From contig NZ_JANKBZ010000019.1 in NCBI RefSeq assembly GCF_024623785.1, positions 1 to 64,000 of the forward strand: DNA of 64,000 bases. The letters are read 5' to 3'. The notes under the pieces were generated by a model. It was not told the origin of the DNA and made no database searches. It saw only the letters and a list, made by a program, of their open reading frames with translations. The position numbers and the translations under genes are program-made. Origin of the DNA: Archangium lipolyticum (GTDB lineage: Bacteria > Myxococcota > Myxococcia > Myxococcales > Myxococcaceae). Shown here one piece after another: positions 1 to 9,361 of the stretch (position 1 is its first letter; every line of letters begins with the position of its first letter).

Positions 1-32
1 AGCGAAGCTACTGCTGCCGTCATCTCCTTCCT

Positions 33-51
33 CATGACTCTATAAGTCATG
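33..51. promoter_or_regulatory. Small palindrome, possible operator near the left edge
   Basis: The sequence shows CATGACT and AGTCATG separated by 5 nt. A leftward gene could start at about base 23 (ATG on the minus strand directly after a GGAG-like string), but only seven codons lie inside the window, so neither that gene nor an operator role can be confirmed. Confidence 0.2.
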
Positions 52-100
52 GAATGCGGCGCACCATTCCCCCGGTTGGCCAAATGTGGCTAATGCTCAG

Positions 101-211
101 CTCTGGGAGAGGGCGGGGGGTGAGGGTGGTCGCCTCCGTGTCCCGATTCCCGTGGGGCCCTCAGTATGGGGAAATACCCTCACCCTAGCCCTCTCCCAGA
201 GGGAGAGGGGA
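101..211. repeat. Imperfect inverted-repeat element, copy A
   Basis: The right half, 174-211, is a 38-nt sequence also present, identical and in opposite orientation, at 63514-63551. It contains a perfect 9-bp hairpin (CCCTCTCCC-aga-GGGAGAGGG, 189-209). The left half, 101-127, is an imperfect inverted copy, so the whole is a palindromic unit of about 110 bp. It lies just past the stop of the NadR gene, so the hairpin could also end that transcript. It resembles REP/MITE-type palindromes seen in many high-GC proteobacteria (from memory). No transposase is nearby. Confidence 0.75.
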
Positions 212-250
212 CATACACGGGACCTCGGGATTCTTCGTGGATGCTCTTCG

Positions 251-1273
251 TCAGGTGCCCGTGCCGGGTTTGAGGAGCGACTCCACCGCTTCCTTCGCCC
301 GCTCGAAGCGCTCGTCCCATGAGCCGCTCAGCTTCACGTAGCGCCGGCCTCTCGACTTCAGGGCGTTCTCGCAACGCTCCAGGAACGAGATCCGCTCGTT
401 CGGCAGGTAGCGCACCGGATCCGCTACCCACGGCACGTCCACGTCCGTCAGCAGGTAGAGATCATAGTCGCGCCGCTCCGCCTCCTGACGGATGAGCTCC
501 GGGCACTCCCCGAAGAACACCTCGCTCCAGATGGTCGTCGTCAGCACGTCGGTGTCGCAGATGATCACCCGGTTCGCGCCGCGCACCAGCGCGTCCTCCG
601 CCGCCACCTGCCCGCGCGCGATGCGCGTCATGTCCGCCAGCTCCATCTTGTCGGGACCCTTGTGCTCCAGCAGGATCCGCGCGTACTCGGGCACCATCAC
701 CGTCTCGAAGTGCTCCGCCAGCCGCTTCGTCAGGGTCGACTTCCCCGTCGACTCCGGGCCGAAGACGCACACGCGCCGCGCGAAGTAGGGCCGCACGCAC
801 CTCGGCAGGTAGCGCCAGTGTGTCCACGGGTCGTTGCGGATCGCCGTTCCGCTCACCGGCACCGCTCCCCGCGCGATGTCCACCGGCACGAACTCGGCTC
901 CCAACACCTCCGCCAGCTTCGCGCCGTACCCCTCCGAGGCGAACACGTAGTCCGGTTTCACCGGCAGCACCCGCCGCAGGCTGTCCCGCCAGATGTCCCA
1001 GAACTGGGGGTGCTCGTGCGGATACTGCGGGTTCTCGTCCGTCAGGTGCACCACCCGCACGTCCGGGAAGAGCTCCCGCATCCACTCGTAGCGCAGCTCC
1101 CCGGGAATGGGCTCGGCCTTCAGCGTGCCCACCACCACCGTCAGGTCCTTCACGTACTCGCGCGCGAACTCGACCAGGAAGACGTGCCCCAGGTGCGGCG
1201 GCATGAACTTCCCGAGGACCATGCCCGTCCCCTGGCGCGCCCCCCCCGCGACTCGAATGCTCTTCGTGCTCAT
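251..1273 (-). CDS. nadR: NadR-type bifunctional NMN adenylyltransferase / ribosylnicotinamide kinase
   Basis: A 340-residue cytoplasmic enzyme predicted to phosphorylate nicotinamide riboside and adenylylate NMN to NAD. The N-terminal nucleotidyltransferase domain carries GKFMPPHLGH (21-30) and SGTAIR (141-146). The C-terminal kinase domain starts with Walker A GPESTGKST (172-180). The helix-turn-helix repressor domain of enterobacterial NadR is absent, as in many other bacteria. The ATG overlaps the stop of the upstream A-T-R gene (ATGA), so the two are probably translationally coupled. This places an NAD-supply enzyme in an operon with a nicotinamide-cofactor-using reductase. The family call is firm; a specific role in the operon's pathway is inference. 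Confidence 0.9.
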   Translation of the reverse strand: MSTKSIRVAGGARQGTGMVLGKFMPPHLGHVFLVEFAREYVKDLTVVVGTLKAEPIPGELRYEWMRELFPDVRVVHLTDENPQYPHEHPQFWDIWRDSLRRVLPVKPDYVFASEGYGAKLAEVLGAEFVPVDIARGAVPVSGTAIRNDPWTHWRYLPRCVRPYFARRVCVFGPESTGKSTLTKRLAEHFETVMVPEYARILLEHKGPDKMELADMTRIARGQVAAEDALVRGANRVIICDTDVLTTTIWSEVFFGECPELIRQEAERRDYDLYLLTDVDVPWVADPVRYLPNERISFLERCENALKSRGRRYVKLSGSWDERFERAKEAVESLLKPGTGT

Positions 1274-4200
1274 GATGTGCTCTCGGCTCGCCCGAACGTA
1301 TACCGGAGATAGGTGTGTAGCAGTGCCTCGGTGACCGGCGGGCACTCGAGCCCCGAGCCCGCCAACCCCGCGCGCGCGTGCTCCATGCCGAACTCCGCCC
1401 CCGTCGCCTGGAAGAGATCCAACGTCCGGTGCCGCTCGAAGGCTCCCCCGGACAGCCCCCGGCAGAGCGCCAGGTACGCGGCCGCCTCGGCCGAATCCCC
1501 TCCCTCCCGGGAGAGCCCGGCGAGCCGCGCCCGCCACTCCTCCTCCGGCACGGTGGCGAGGGGAATCCCGAAGGAGCGCAGGGCCTCCACCAGCACGGGC
1601 AGTGACAGCGGCCGGGGATTGGCCAGGTGGAAGGTGCGCGAGGGCTCCGGCGGTGTCGCGTGCAGGGACAGGTGCGCCACCGCCGCCGCCGCGTGGTCCA
1701 CGGGCGTGACGTCCACCGCGAGCCCCTCGCCCGCGCCACGTGGCACGCAACCGAGCGAGGCCACCCCACGGAAGAACAGGGACAGGAAGTCGGTGGGAGA
1801 GGCGTGCCCCGTCCGCGTGTCCCCCGTGACGAGGCCGAGCCGGTAGTACGTGATGGGTCCCGCGTCGCCCCGGGCGGAGCGCAGGAGGTGCTCGGCGGCC
1901 CATTTCGTCTGCGCATAGCCGCCAAAGACACGCTGGGGGCCGCGCAGCTCGTCCGTCTCCTCCAGCCGCCCCGTGTTCCTGTCCGTGGACACGAACACCG
2001 AGAGCGTGGAGATGTAATGCAGCGACTTGCGCCTTCCCTCGGCCAGCAGGCGCAGCGCCTGCTCCGTGCCTCCGACGTTCGCCTCGCGCAGCGCGTGGTA
2101 CGGGAGCACCATGTTGACCTGGGCCGCGCAGTGGTAGACGTGACCCACCTCGCGGGTGAGCCGCTCCCACGCGTGTTCCTCGAGGCCCCACCGTGGGCGC
2201 GCCACGTCTCCCCGGAGCGCCACCAGGCGCGCGGCCTCGTCCAGGGAGGCGGGGGTGCCCCGTGTCTCCAGGACGCGCAGCAGGCGCTCCCGGGCGTCCT
2301 GATCATCCCGGCCTCGGACGAGGCAGAGCAGCCGGGCCCTGGTGCGTCGCAGCAGCTCGTGCAGCAGCCGCGCGCCCAGGAAGCCCGTGGCCCCCGTGAG
2401 CAGGATGCCGCCACCAGGAGGTGCCTCGGGCCGCTCCCGCGCCGCACGCAGGAGGGGCTCCCATTCGGGCCCCAGTGCCACGTCCGCGCGCAACTCCTCC
2501 GCGCTCATGCCTCCGTCATCGGCCGGCCTCGGCTCGCTCGCGTCCAGGTGGGCCAGCAGCTCGGCGATCGTCGGGTATTGGAGCATCGCCACCGGCCGCA
2601 GCGGCAGCCCGTGGGCCTCGGCCGCCGCGACGACCTGGAGCACTCCCAACGAATCTCCACCCAGCGCGAAGAAGTCGTCCGTCACTCCCACGGGCTCCAC
2701 GCCCAGCACCCGCTCCCAGAGCTCGCACAGCAGTTGCTCCCGCTCCGTGGTGGGCGGCTCGTGGTCCCGCGACTCGCGCCGCGCCGTGAGTGGCAGGCGG
2801 GAGAGCGCCTCGAAATCCACCTTCCCCGTCACCGTGCGTGGCAGGTGCTCCAACGATTCGAAGCGCTGCGGCAGCATCCATCGGGGCAGTACGCCCGCGA
2901 GATGCGCGCGCAGCACCTCCGGAGCTGGGGGTTCCCCAGAGGTACGTGGCACCACGTAGGCCACCAACACGGGGCGTGCCGTGTCTCCCACGGCTCCGAG
3001 CGGGCGCTGGAGGACCGCCGCGTCCTGGAGGCCCGGGTGGCGCAGCAGGTGCGCCTCCACCTCCTCCGGCTCGATGCGCAGCCCCCGCAGCTTGAGCTGA
3101 CGATCCACCCGGCCGAGGAACTCCACCTCCCCCTCCGCGTCCTCCACCACGCGGTCCCCCGTCCGGTACAGGCGCTCGCCACCGTGCTCGATGAAGCGGG
3201 CCGCCGTGAGCTCGGGACGGTTCACGTATCCGCGTGCCAGCCCCACCCCTCCGAGGTACAGCTCCCCGGGAGTACCCGGCGGTACGGGCTCGCCCCGCTC
3301 GTCGAGCACGCGCCAGTGCATGTTCGGAATCGGCCGGCCGAGCAGCGGGCGCGTCCACGTCTCCGGGTCGCACACACAGAGACTGGTGCAGATGGTGGCC
3401 TCGGTGGGGCCGTAGACATTCACCACGCGCAGGTGACGCGCCCAGAGCCGGACCCGCTCGGGAGGACAGGGCTCGCCTCCAATGACGAGCACGCGCAGCG
3501 TGGGGGGCCGTGCCTCCGGCTCGAAGGCCCGCAGGAGCGACGGGGGCAGATCCGCGTGCGTGATGCGCCATCCGGCCAGCAGCGACATCAGCCCGGGTCC
3601 GGGTTGGAGCGCATGCGCGGGGGGCAGGCAGAGCGTCGCGCCGGACAGGAGCGCCGTGCCGATGTCCGACAGCGACGCGTCGAAGCTCGTTGACAGGTAG
3701 AGGGTGGCGCGGCTCGTCTCGTCGAGCGCGAAGGCGCGGATCTGCGCGAGCAGCAGGTTGACCAGCCCCGTGTGCGGCACGAGCACGCCCTTGGGCGTCC
3801 CCGTCGTCCCCGAGGTGTAGATGACGTAGGCCAGGTCGTCGGGGCGCGGCGGCTCGCCCGGAAGCTCGTCGGCCGGGGCTCGCTCCGGGACGTCCTCGAG
3901 CAGGACGATACGGGACTCCAGGCCCTCGACCCGGGGCTCCACGCCTCGACGTGCCAGGACCAGCCGGAGCCCGCAGTCGCGCGCCATGAAGCCGAGCCTC
4001 GTGGCGGGCAGCGTGGGCTCCAGCGGCACGAACGCCGCTCCCGTGCACCACACCCCGAGCAGGGCGATGACGTACTCGGGGGACTTCTCGATGAACAGCC
4101 CGACGATGTGCTCGGGCCCCGCCCCGAGCCGCCTCAAGTGCGCGCCGAGCGCGGTGGCCCGTTGGAGCAGCTCCGCGTAGGTGACGCGGGTGTCCTCCGA

Positions 4201-4278
4201 CTCCAGTGCGACCCGGTGCGGGTGCGCGGTGGCGATGGCGCGCAGGTGCTCCAGGAAGGTACCGGCGGGCGGGCTCAG
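1270..4278 (-). CDS. NRPS-like adenylation-thiolation-thioester reductase (A-T-R) protein
   Basis: About 1002 residues. The adenylation domain (1-500) has YTSGTTGTPKG (154-164), VYGPTEATI (288-296), YRTGD (371-375) and the A10 lysine K486 in TGK. The thiolation domain (about 510-580) has LGGDSL with phosphopantetheine serine S543. A C-terminal NAD(P)-binding reductase domain (about 620-1002) has GATGFLG (629-635) and a GYAQTK segment fitting the Tyr-x3-Lys motif. There is no condensation domain. By family rules such proteins activate a carboxylic or amino acid and release it as an aldehyde or alcohol. No in-frame ATG, GTG or TTG fits the N-terminus; the best start is a CTG overlapping the stop of the upstream oxygenase gene, so coupling is likely. 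It needs a phosphopantetheinyl transferase, and none is present here. Confidence 0.9.
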   Translation of the reverse strand: MSPPAGTFLEHLRAIATAHPHRVALESEDTRVTYAELLQRATALGAHLRRLGAGPEHIVGLFIEKSPEYVIALLGVWCTGAAFVPLEPTLPATRLGFMARDCGLRLVLARRGVEPRVEGLESRIVLLEDVPERAPADELPGEPPRPDDLAYVIYTSGTTGTPKGVLVPHTGLVNLLLAQIRAFALDETSRATLYLSTSFDASLSDIGTALLSGATLCLPPAHALQPGPGLMSLLAGWRITHADLPPSLLRAFEPEARPPTLRVLVIGGEPCPPERVRLWARHLRVVNVYGPTEATICTSLCVCDPETWTRPLLGRPIPNMHWRVLDERGEPVPPGTPGELYLGGVGLARGYVNRPELTAARFIEHGGERLYRTGDRVVEDAEGEVEFLGRVDRQLKLRGLRIEPEEVEAHLLRHPGLQDAAVLQRPLGAVGDTARPVLVAYVVPRTSGEPPAPEVLRAHLAGVLPRWMLPQRFESLEHLPRTVTGKVDFEALSRLPLTARRESRDHEPPTTEREQLLCELWERVLGVEPVGVTDDFFALGGDSLGVLQVVAAAEAHGLPLRPVAMLQYPTIAELLAHLDASEPRPADDGGMSAEELRADVALGPEWEPLLRAARERPEAPPGGGILLTGATGFLGARLLHELLRRTRARLLCLVRGRDDQDARERLLRVLETRGTPASLDEAARLVALRGDVARPRWGLEEHAWERLTREVGHVYHCAAQVNMVLPYHALREANVGGTEQALRLLAEGRRKSLHYISTLSVFVSTDRNTGRLEETDELRGPQRVFGGYAQTKWAAEHLLRSARGDAGPITYYRLGLVTGDTRTGHASPTDFLSLFFRGVASLGCVPRGAGEGLAVDVTPVDHAAAAVAHLSLHATPPEPSRTFHLANPRPLSLPVLVEALRSFGIPLATVPEEEWRARLAGLSREGGDSAEAAAYLALCRGLSGGAFERHRTLDLFQATGAEFGMEHARAGLAGSGLECPPVTEALLHTYLRYTFGRAESTS

Positions 4279-5147
4279 GGTGAGCCTCCAGCGGAGGCCG
4301 CCGTGGGAGGGAGGTAATCCTCGAGCGCCGAGCCGGTCGAGCGGTTGTCCACGTCGGGAGCGCCGAGGCCCCGGCGGTGGTCCTCGAGATGGACGACACG
4401 GAAGTCGACGCTGAAGCGCGTGCGCCCCGAGATGTGAGGGCGCGTGCCGTGCAGGTGCGCCGCGGAGAAGACGAGCACCTCGCCCGCCCGGCACGCGAAG
4501 CCGAGCTCCCGCATCCCGTCGAGTGGGACGGTGGCCGTGGGATACTCGGCGTTCACCTTCCGCTTCGGGTTCTGCCACCCCGCCTGGGCCAGCCACGTCC
4601 GGTAGTCGAAGGCGGCGGAGGAGTTGGGCACCGGCCGCTCGAAGACCTCGGGGAAGAAGGTGAACGTCTCCTCCTCCGAGGCGTCGTGGAGCGCGAGCCA
4701 CCAGTTGAGCTGCGTTCGCGGGTTGGCGTACCAGGTGTCGCGGTGGACGAAGTAGGCCGGAGCGGCGGCGGGAATCTCATGTCCGCGGTGCAGCACGCCG
4801 CGCAGCCGGGGCACGTCGATGGCGTACTCGCCCGGCTCCAGTCCCGCGGCCGCCAGCACCGCGCGAGCCCCCTGGTGCAGCCGCGCATCCCCGGCCAGGA
4901 CGCGGCGCACACGTCCCAGACGCTCGAGGTGCTCGGCGGGAGGCAGGTGGAACTGGGCTTCGCGCACATCACCCACGTCCCGGAAGGTCTCCGCGAGCAG
5001 CCCGTTCACCTCTCGTACCAGTCGCAGTGAGGCCTCACCAGGCGCCAGTTTGTAGAGGGCCCCGGCGTAGAGCGCCCGCCGGAAGGCCTCGGGGTCGGAC
5101 GGTGGCTGCGTCTGGATGCGAAACGGAGAGGGGGTGTCCGGGCTCAT
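4275..5147 (-). CDS. 2-oxoglutarate/Fe(II)-dependent oxygenase (phytanoyl-CoA dioxygenase-like)
   Basis: A 290-residue soluble protein with a double-stranded beta-helix iron-site pattern: HRD at 135-137 (H-x-D), a distal histidine in HLHGTR (231-236) and an arginine in GRTRFS that would bind 2-oxoglutarate. It is the first gene of the operon and overlaps the A-T-R gene by 4 nt. I place the start at the ATG at 5147; a TTG 27 nt upstream is possible but has no clear ribosome binding site. A likely job is hydroxylation of the A-T-R substrate or product. This is inferred from context only; the substrate cannot be read from the sequence. Confidence 0.75.
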   Translation of the reverse strand: MSPDTPSPFRIQTQPPSDPEAFRRALYAGALYKLAPGEASLRLVREVNGLLAETFRDVGDVREAQFHLPPAEHLERLGRVRRVLAGDARLHQGARAVLAAAGLEPGEYAIDVPRLRGVLHRGHEIPAAAPAYFVHRDTWYANPRTQLNWWLALHDASEEETFTFFPEVFERPVPNSSAAFDYRTWLAQAGWQNPKRKVNAEYPTATVPLDGMRELGFACRAGEVLVFSAAHLHGTRPHISGRTRFSVDFRVVHLEDHRRGLGAPDVDNRSTGSALEDYLPPTAASAGGSP

Positions 5148-5201
5148 GGGGGTGCCCCATGAAGGAAACCACAAGGTGGGTGGGCCGATGAAGGTGGGGG
5201 T

Positions 5202-8200
5202 CTACAGGCCGAGGGTTTCGCCCCAGCGCTGGCGGGCCAGCTCGAGGACGCGGACGTTCTCGGGCACCCGCCGCAGGAAGCGCTCGCGGATGGCGGCGTC
5301 GGGCATCTCACCGGCGCGGGCACGCACGCACCTCAGGGCACTGCGCAGGGCTTCCTCTCCTTCGGAGGTGGCGCCCTCGGCGAAGCAGGACTCGGCCAGC
5401 ACCTGGAGCAGGCCCACCTTGGCGATTCCTCCGTCGCCTGTTTCCTTCAGCTCCCGAAGCGCGAGCTCCACCTCGTGGCGGGCTTCGGCCGAGCGTCCCT
5501 GGGCGAGCAGTATCCCCCCCAGCACCCAGCGAGCGAGGACGATGAAAGACCCGAATGGAGCCAGGGTCTCGCACGCCAGGCGCACCAGGGCCTCGGCCTC
5601 GGTGATGGCGCCTTCTCCCGCCACCACCCGCGCCAACACCAGCTGCGCGGAGCCCAGGTGCACCCGGTTGGAGAGCCGCGCCTCCACCCACTCGAGTGCC
5701 AGGGCGCGGGCTTCCTTCTGGTGGGCCGGCTCGGGACTGGCCGCCAGCACCTGCATCAGGTTGTTCCGGGTATGCGCGATGCCGAAGAGCTGCCCCACCC
5801 GTGTCGCCACTTCCAGGCCCTGCCGTCCCAGCGCCAGGGCTCCCTCGAAGTCTCCGAGCGCCAGCAGCGCCTGGGACTCCCACGCGAGGGCCGCCACCTC
5901 GTCGCGGTCCGAGCCGACCTCGCGGAAGGCCTGGCGGGCCTTCCCGGTCCAGGTCAGCGCCTGCCAGGGTCCTCCCTCCAAGCACAGGCTCCGGAAGCCA
6001 TGGACGACGCATCTCCAGCCGCGCACGATGGCGTCCCAGGTGATGAGCTCGGAGCCCGTGCGCTCCAGCCGCTCGAAGAGCGCGTCGGATTCGGCGATGG
6101 CGCCCATGTAGCATGTCATGGTGCCCATGAAGCACAGCGCGAGGTGGTAGGCGCCTCGGGCCTCGGGCTCCGGCTCGGTGTCGAGCAACAGCCGGTACAG
6201 GGCGAGCAGGTTCTCCCTCTGCCCGCTCTGGCCGTAGCCCATGCCCAGCCCACCGAGCAGATGGCTCCACCGGGCCTCGCCCGGCTTCAGCCTGGGCAGC
6301 ACGGCGCTTCCCACCTCGTACAGGGTGGCGAGGTCGTCCATCCAGAAGGCCGCGGTGGCCCGCAGCGCATGCAGCCGCACCCAGGCCTCCTCGCTGGGGC
6401 CCAGTCGCAGGGCCGCCTCCATGCACCGCTCCATGCCTCGCATGTCGTGGCGCTCGAAGAGCTGCTCGGCGGCCCGGGTGTAGAGGTGGATGGCGCGCTC
6501 GGGCTGTTGGCCCAGCGCGGCATGCTCGGCGAGCACGCGCGGGTCGCTCTCACCGGCGTTCTCCAACCACGCTCCCGCCAGCTGGTGCCCGACGGGCTTG
6601 TGGCTGTCTGCCACCAGCCCATGGGCCGCGTCCCGCACCAGCGCATGGCGGAAGCGGTATTCGGCCTCGCCGGGGAAGCGGCTGGCCGGTTGCGGCTCCA
6701 CCCATTCCAACTCCACGAGTTGCCGGAGCTGTCCGTCCAACTGCTCGGGGGAGCGCTTCTCGCCCAGCAGCGCGCCCACGCCGTTGGACCAGAAGGTGCG
6801 GCCGTAGATGCTGGCGGCCAGCAACACCTGCCGGGCTCCGGGCTCCAGCCGCATCAGGCGAGCCTGGAGCATGGCCAGTACCGTCTCCGGCGCGCTGCCC
6901 CCGCGTCCCTCGGCCACCCCGCGGATGAGCTCCTCGAGGAAGAGGGCATTGCCCGCGGCCTGCTCGACGAGCTGTTGGATGACGGAGTCGGGCACGTCCG
7001 CGCCGAGCACCTCGCGCACCAGGCGCGCTCCCGCCTTGCGACTCAATCCTCGCAGCGGCATCGGCTGCAGGCGCCTCGATACCGGGGAGGAGGCGAGGAG
7101 CTGATCGACCTCGGGCCGCGCCAGGGCCAGTACCATGAAGGGCTGCTCGGACAGCTCCCGCAGCGCCTCGTCCACCAGCCGGAGGGTGAGGATGTCGCCC
7201 CAGTGCAGATCCTCCAGCACCAGGAGCACCGGATGCCGGGCGCACTCGGCCTGAAGGAAGGACACCAGCGCCCGGTCCACCTGGGCGCTCATCAGTCGCG
7301 GATCCCCACGCGCCGCGCGCAGGCGCGGGCTGTGCTCATCGGAGAAGGGAATGCCACACAGTTCTCCGAGGAATTCGGCCACCTCCCGGGCCTGGGCCTC
7401 GGGCAGGTGCTGGCCGAGACGTTGGAACAGCCGCCCCCGGCGGGCCTCGAGCGGCTCTCCGCCGGAGAGGCCGCACAACCGGCGCAAGGCCTGGGCGAGC
7501 AGGCCATCGGCCGAGCCCGCGCTCATGGGATCTCCACGGCCCAGCAGCACCAGGGGAGGCGGCTGGTGGCGCTCCAGGCGGCGGAGGAACTCATGGCGGA
7601 GCCGGGACTTGCCGGCGCCAGCCGGAGCCGTCACCAGCACGGCCTGCGCGGTGGATTCCTCCACGCAGTGGGTGAAGGCCAGGTCCAGCAGCGCCAGTTC
7701 CTGCTCGCGGCCCACGCAGGGGGTGGGCTTGCCCAAGAGGGGGCGGGACTCGTCGACGCCCAACTGCTCGCCCCGCAGCAGGATGACGCCCGAGTCATGC
7801 CGGGTGAGCAGGAAGCCGGGGCCGAGCAGCCCCGCCGTCACCTCGTCCAACAGCACCGGAGTGGAGTCCGGGGGCAGCGACTCCACCTGGCGCAGCAGCA
7901 GGCCGGCGCGGTTCATGGCCTCCCCCACGGGCAGGTGGTCGTCCAGGGCGCCACGGCCGGTGGTGAGCACCACGGCGGCTTCCGGCCAGCGCTCCATCAG
8001 TGAGATGGCGCAGCGGGCGGCGAGGGCCGCGGGATCGGTGGCGGAGCCGCGGGAGGCCACCAGGGTGAGCACGAGGGCCCCATCGGCCAGCAGCTCCACG
8101 CGGGCTCCCTGGGGGGCCAGCAGGGCGCGCAGGGAGTCACGCAGCGCCAGCCGCGAGTCCTGCGGCCCGGGGGCATGCCCGGCGGTGGCGCGTGGAGCGG

Positions 8201-9176
8201 CCAGCATCACGGTGACGAGCTGTTGCTCGGCATGGGACAGGCAGGGCGGACGCGTGCCTTGGGGCGCGGCGACGCCGGGCCCCGCCTCCAACCGCGTCTG
8301 GAGTTCCTCCAGGGCCTTCATGAGGCTGGAGGCCTCTGGAAGCCTGCGCGCGGGCTCCTTGGCCAGCATGTGCCCGAGCAGCTCCTGGAAGCCGGAGGGG
8401 AGCTGGGGGCACAGCTCGCGCAGGGGCACGGGCTCGGTGAAGAGAATCTTGGCCAGGGCGGCCATCAGGTGGGGCGCGGAGAAGGGGGGCTTGCCGGTGA
8501 GGCACTCGTAGAGGACACAACCCAGGGAGAAGACGTCGGCGGCGGGGGTGAGCTGCCCCTGGCCCGACACCTGCTCCGGCGCCATGTAGCCCGGAGTGCC
8601 GAGCAACATCTGGCTGGCGGTCATCACGGTGGAGGGCAGCACGTGGCGGGCCAGGCCGAAGTCCAGCAGGACCACGTCCTCGGTGCGGGCATGGCGCAGG
8701 AAGAGGTTGGAAGGCTTGAGGTCGCGGTGGATGACGCCTTGCTGGTGGGCCGCGGCGAGGGCCTCGGTGGTGCGGCGCAGAAGGGCGAGCGTCTCCCGCG
8801 GGCTCAGAGGCGCGTGGGAGAGGCGCTGGGCGAGGGTTTCGCCCTCCAGCCACTGCATGGCGAGGAAGGGCAGCCCCTGCTCGGAGTGGCCGTGCGCGAC
8901 ATGGGCGACGATGCCAGGGTGGCGCAGCGCGGAGAGCAGCTCGGCCTCGCGGGTGAAGCGCCGGGGCGCAGTGGCGTCAGGGGAGGGGTGCAGCAGCTTG
9001 AGGGCCACGCGCTGGCCAGAGAGCGCGTCCGTGGCGCGATAGACGGTGCCCATGCCGCCGTGGCCCGCGAGGGCTTCCAGGGTGAAGCGGCCAGCGATGA
9101 TGGTGCCCGCCGGCAGCAAGGGGGCCTGTGGCGCGAGTGGCTCGGCCGGGGCCTGGCGGGTGGAGAGACTGTCCAT
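5202..9176 (-). CDS. Ser/Thr protein kinase fused to AAA/STAND ATPase and TPR-like region
   Basis: A 1324-residue signalling protein. The N-terminal PknB-type kinase (about 28-290) has the glycine loop GHGGMGTVY, the ALKLL lysine, HRDLKPSN and DFG. A P-loop ATPase module follows, starting near 485 with GREQELALL and Walker A TAPAGAGKS, similar to the predicted ATPases of MalT/AfsR-like STAND proteins. The last 400 or so residues are helical, TPR-like repeats. No membrane segment is seen. This kinase-ATPase-TPR layout is common in myxobacteria. It is divergent from a sigma-54 activator across a 185-bp spacer, so the kinase may act on that protein or share its control region; that link is inference. 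Confidence 0.9.
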   Translation of the reverse strand: MDSLSTRQAPAEPLAPQAPLLPAGTIIAGRFTLEALAGHGGMGTVYRATDALSGQRVALKLLHPSPDATAPRRFTREAELLSALRHPGIVAHVAHGHSEQGLPFLAMQWLEGETLAQRLSHAPLSPRETLALLRRTTEALAAAHQQGVIHRDLKPSNLFLRHARTEDVVLLDFGLARHVLPSTVMTASQMLLGTPGYMAPEQVSGQGQLTPAADVFSLGCVLYECLTGKPPFSAPHLMAALAKILFTEPVPLRELCPQLPSGFQELLGHMLAKEPARRLPEASSLMKALEELQTRLEAGPGVAAPQGTRPPCLSHAEQQLVTVMLAAPRATAGHAPGPQDSRLALRDSLRALLAPQGARVELLADGALVLTLVASRGSATDPAALAARCAISLMERWPEAAVVLTTGRGALDDHLPVGEAMNRAGLLLRQVESLPPDSTPVLLDEVTAGLLGPGFLLTRHDSGVILLRGEQLGVDESRPLLGKPTPCVGREQELALLDLAFTHCVEESTAQAVLVTAPAGAGKSRLRHEFLRRLERHQPPPLVLLGRGDPMSAGSADGLLAQALRRLCGLSGGEPLEARRGRLFQRLGQHLPEAQAREVAEFLGELCGIPFSDEHSPRLRAARGDPRLMSAQVDRALVSFLQAECARHPVLLVLEDLHWGDILTLRLVDEALRELSEQPFMVLALARPEVDQLLASSPVSRRLQPMPLRGLSRKAGARLVREVLGADVPDSVIQQLVEQAAGNALFLEELIRGVAEGRGGSAPETVLAMLQARLMRLEPGARQVLLAASIYGRTFWSNGVGALLGEKRSPEQLDGQLRQLVELEWVEPQPASRFPGEAEYRFRHALVRDAAHGLVADSHKPVGHQLAGAWLENAGESDPRVLAEHAALGQQPERAIHLYTRAAEQLFERHDMRGMERCMEAALRLGPSEEAWVRLHALRATAAFWMDDLATLYEVGSAVLPRLKPGEARWSHLLGGLGMGYGQSGQRENLLALYRLLLDTEPEPEARGAYHLALCFMGTMTCYMGAIAESDALFERLERTGSELITWDAIVRGWRCVVHGFRSLCLEGGPWQALTWTGKARQAFREVGSDRDEVAALAWESQALLALGDFEGALALGRQGLEVATRVGQLFGIAHTRNNLMQVLAASPEPAHQKEARALALEWVEARLSNRVHLGSAQLVLARVVAGEGAITEAEALVRLACETLAPFGSFIVLARWVLGGILLAQGRSAEARHEVELALRELKETGDGGIAKVGLLQVLAESCFAEGATSEGEEALRSALRCVRARAGEMPDAAIRERFLRRVPENVRVLELARQRWGETLGL

Positions 9177-9322
9177 GAGGGCTGGAGTCTAGCAGTCCGC
9201 TGACCGCTCGATTCGCGGTGCGGCTGCTTCCATGATTCCAACAGAGTGAGAGGCTGACGACTTCAACGGTTGTACTCGTGGTTCCTGGTTGGTCGGGGGC
9301 GGGGATGTCATCCTGGGTGATC

Positions 9323-9335
9323 TCCCATCATGGGA
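9323..9335. promoter_or_regulatory. Palindrome in the divergent kinase/activator promoter region
   Basis: TCCCAT-C-ATGGGA is a perfect 6-bp inverted repeat with a 1-nt centre, ending 26 nt before the ATG of the activator gene. It could be an operator in the shared intergenic region. I see no convincing -24/-12 element, and the role is a guess from position and symmetry. Confidence 0.3.
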
Positions 9336-9361
9336 ACGCCGCACCGAGACAAGGGGAGGCA

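Noticed and set aside
1-23. Possible start of a leftward gene on the minus strand
   Set aside because: Only seven codons are visible and the ribosome-site spacing is wrong, so it cannot be supported.
1627-3693. Long open frame antisense to the A-T-R gene
   Set aside because: No recognisable domain; the minus strand encodes firm adenylation and reductase motifs.
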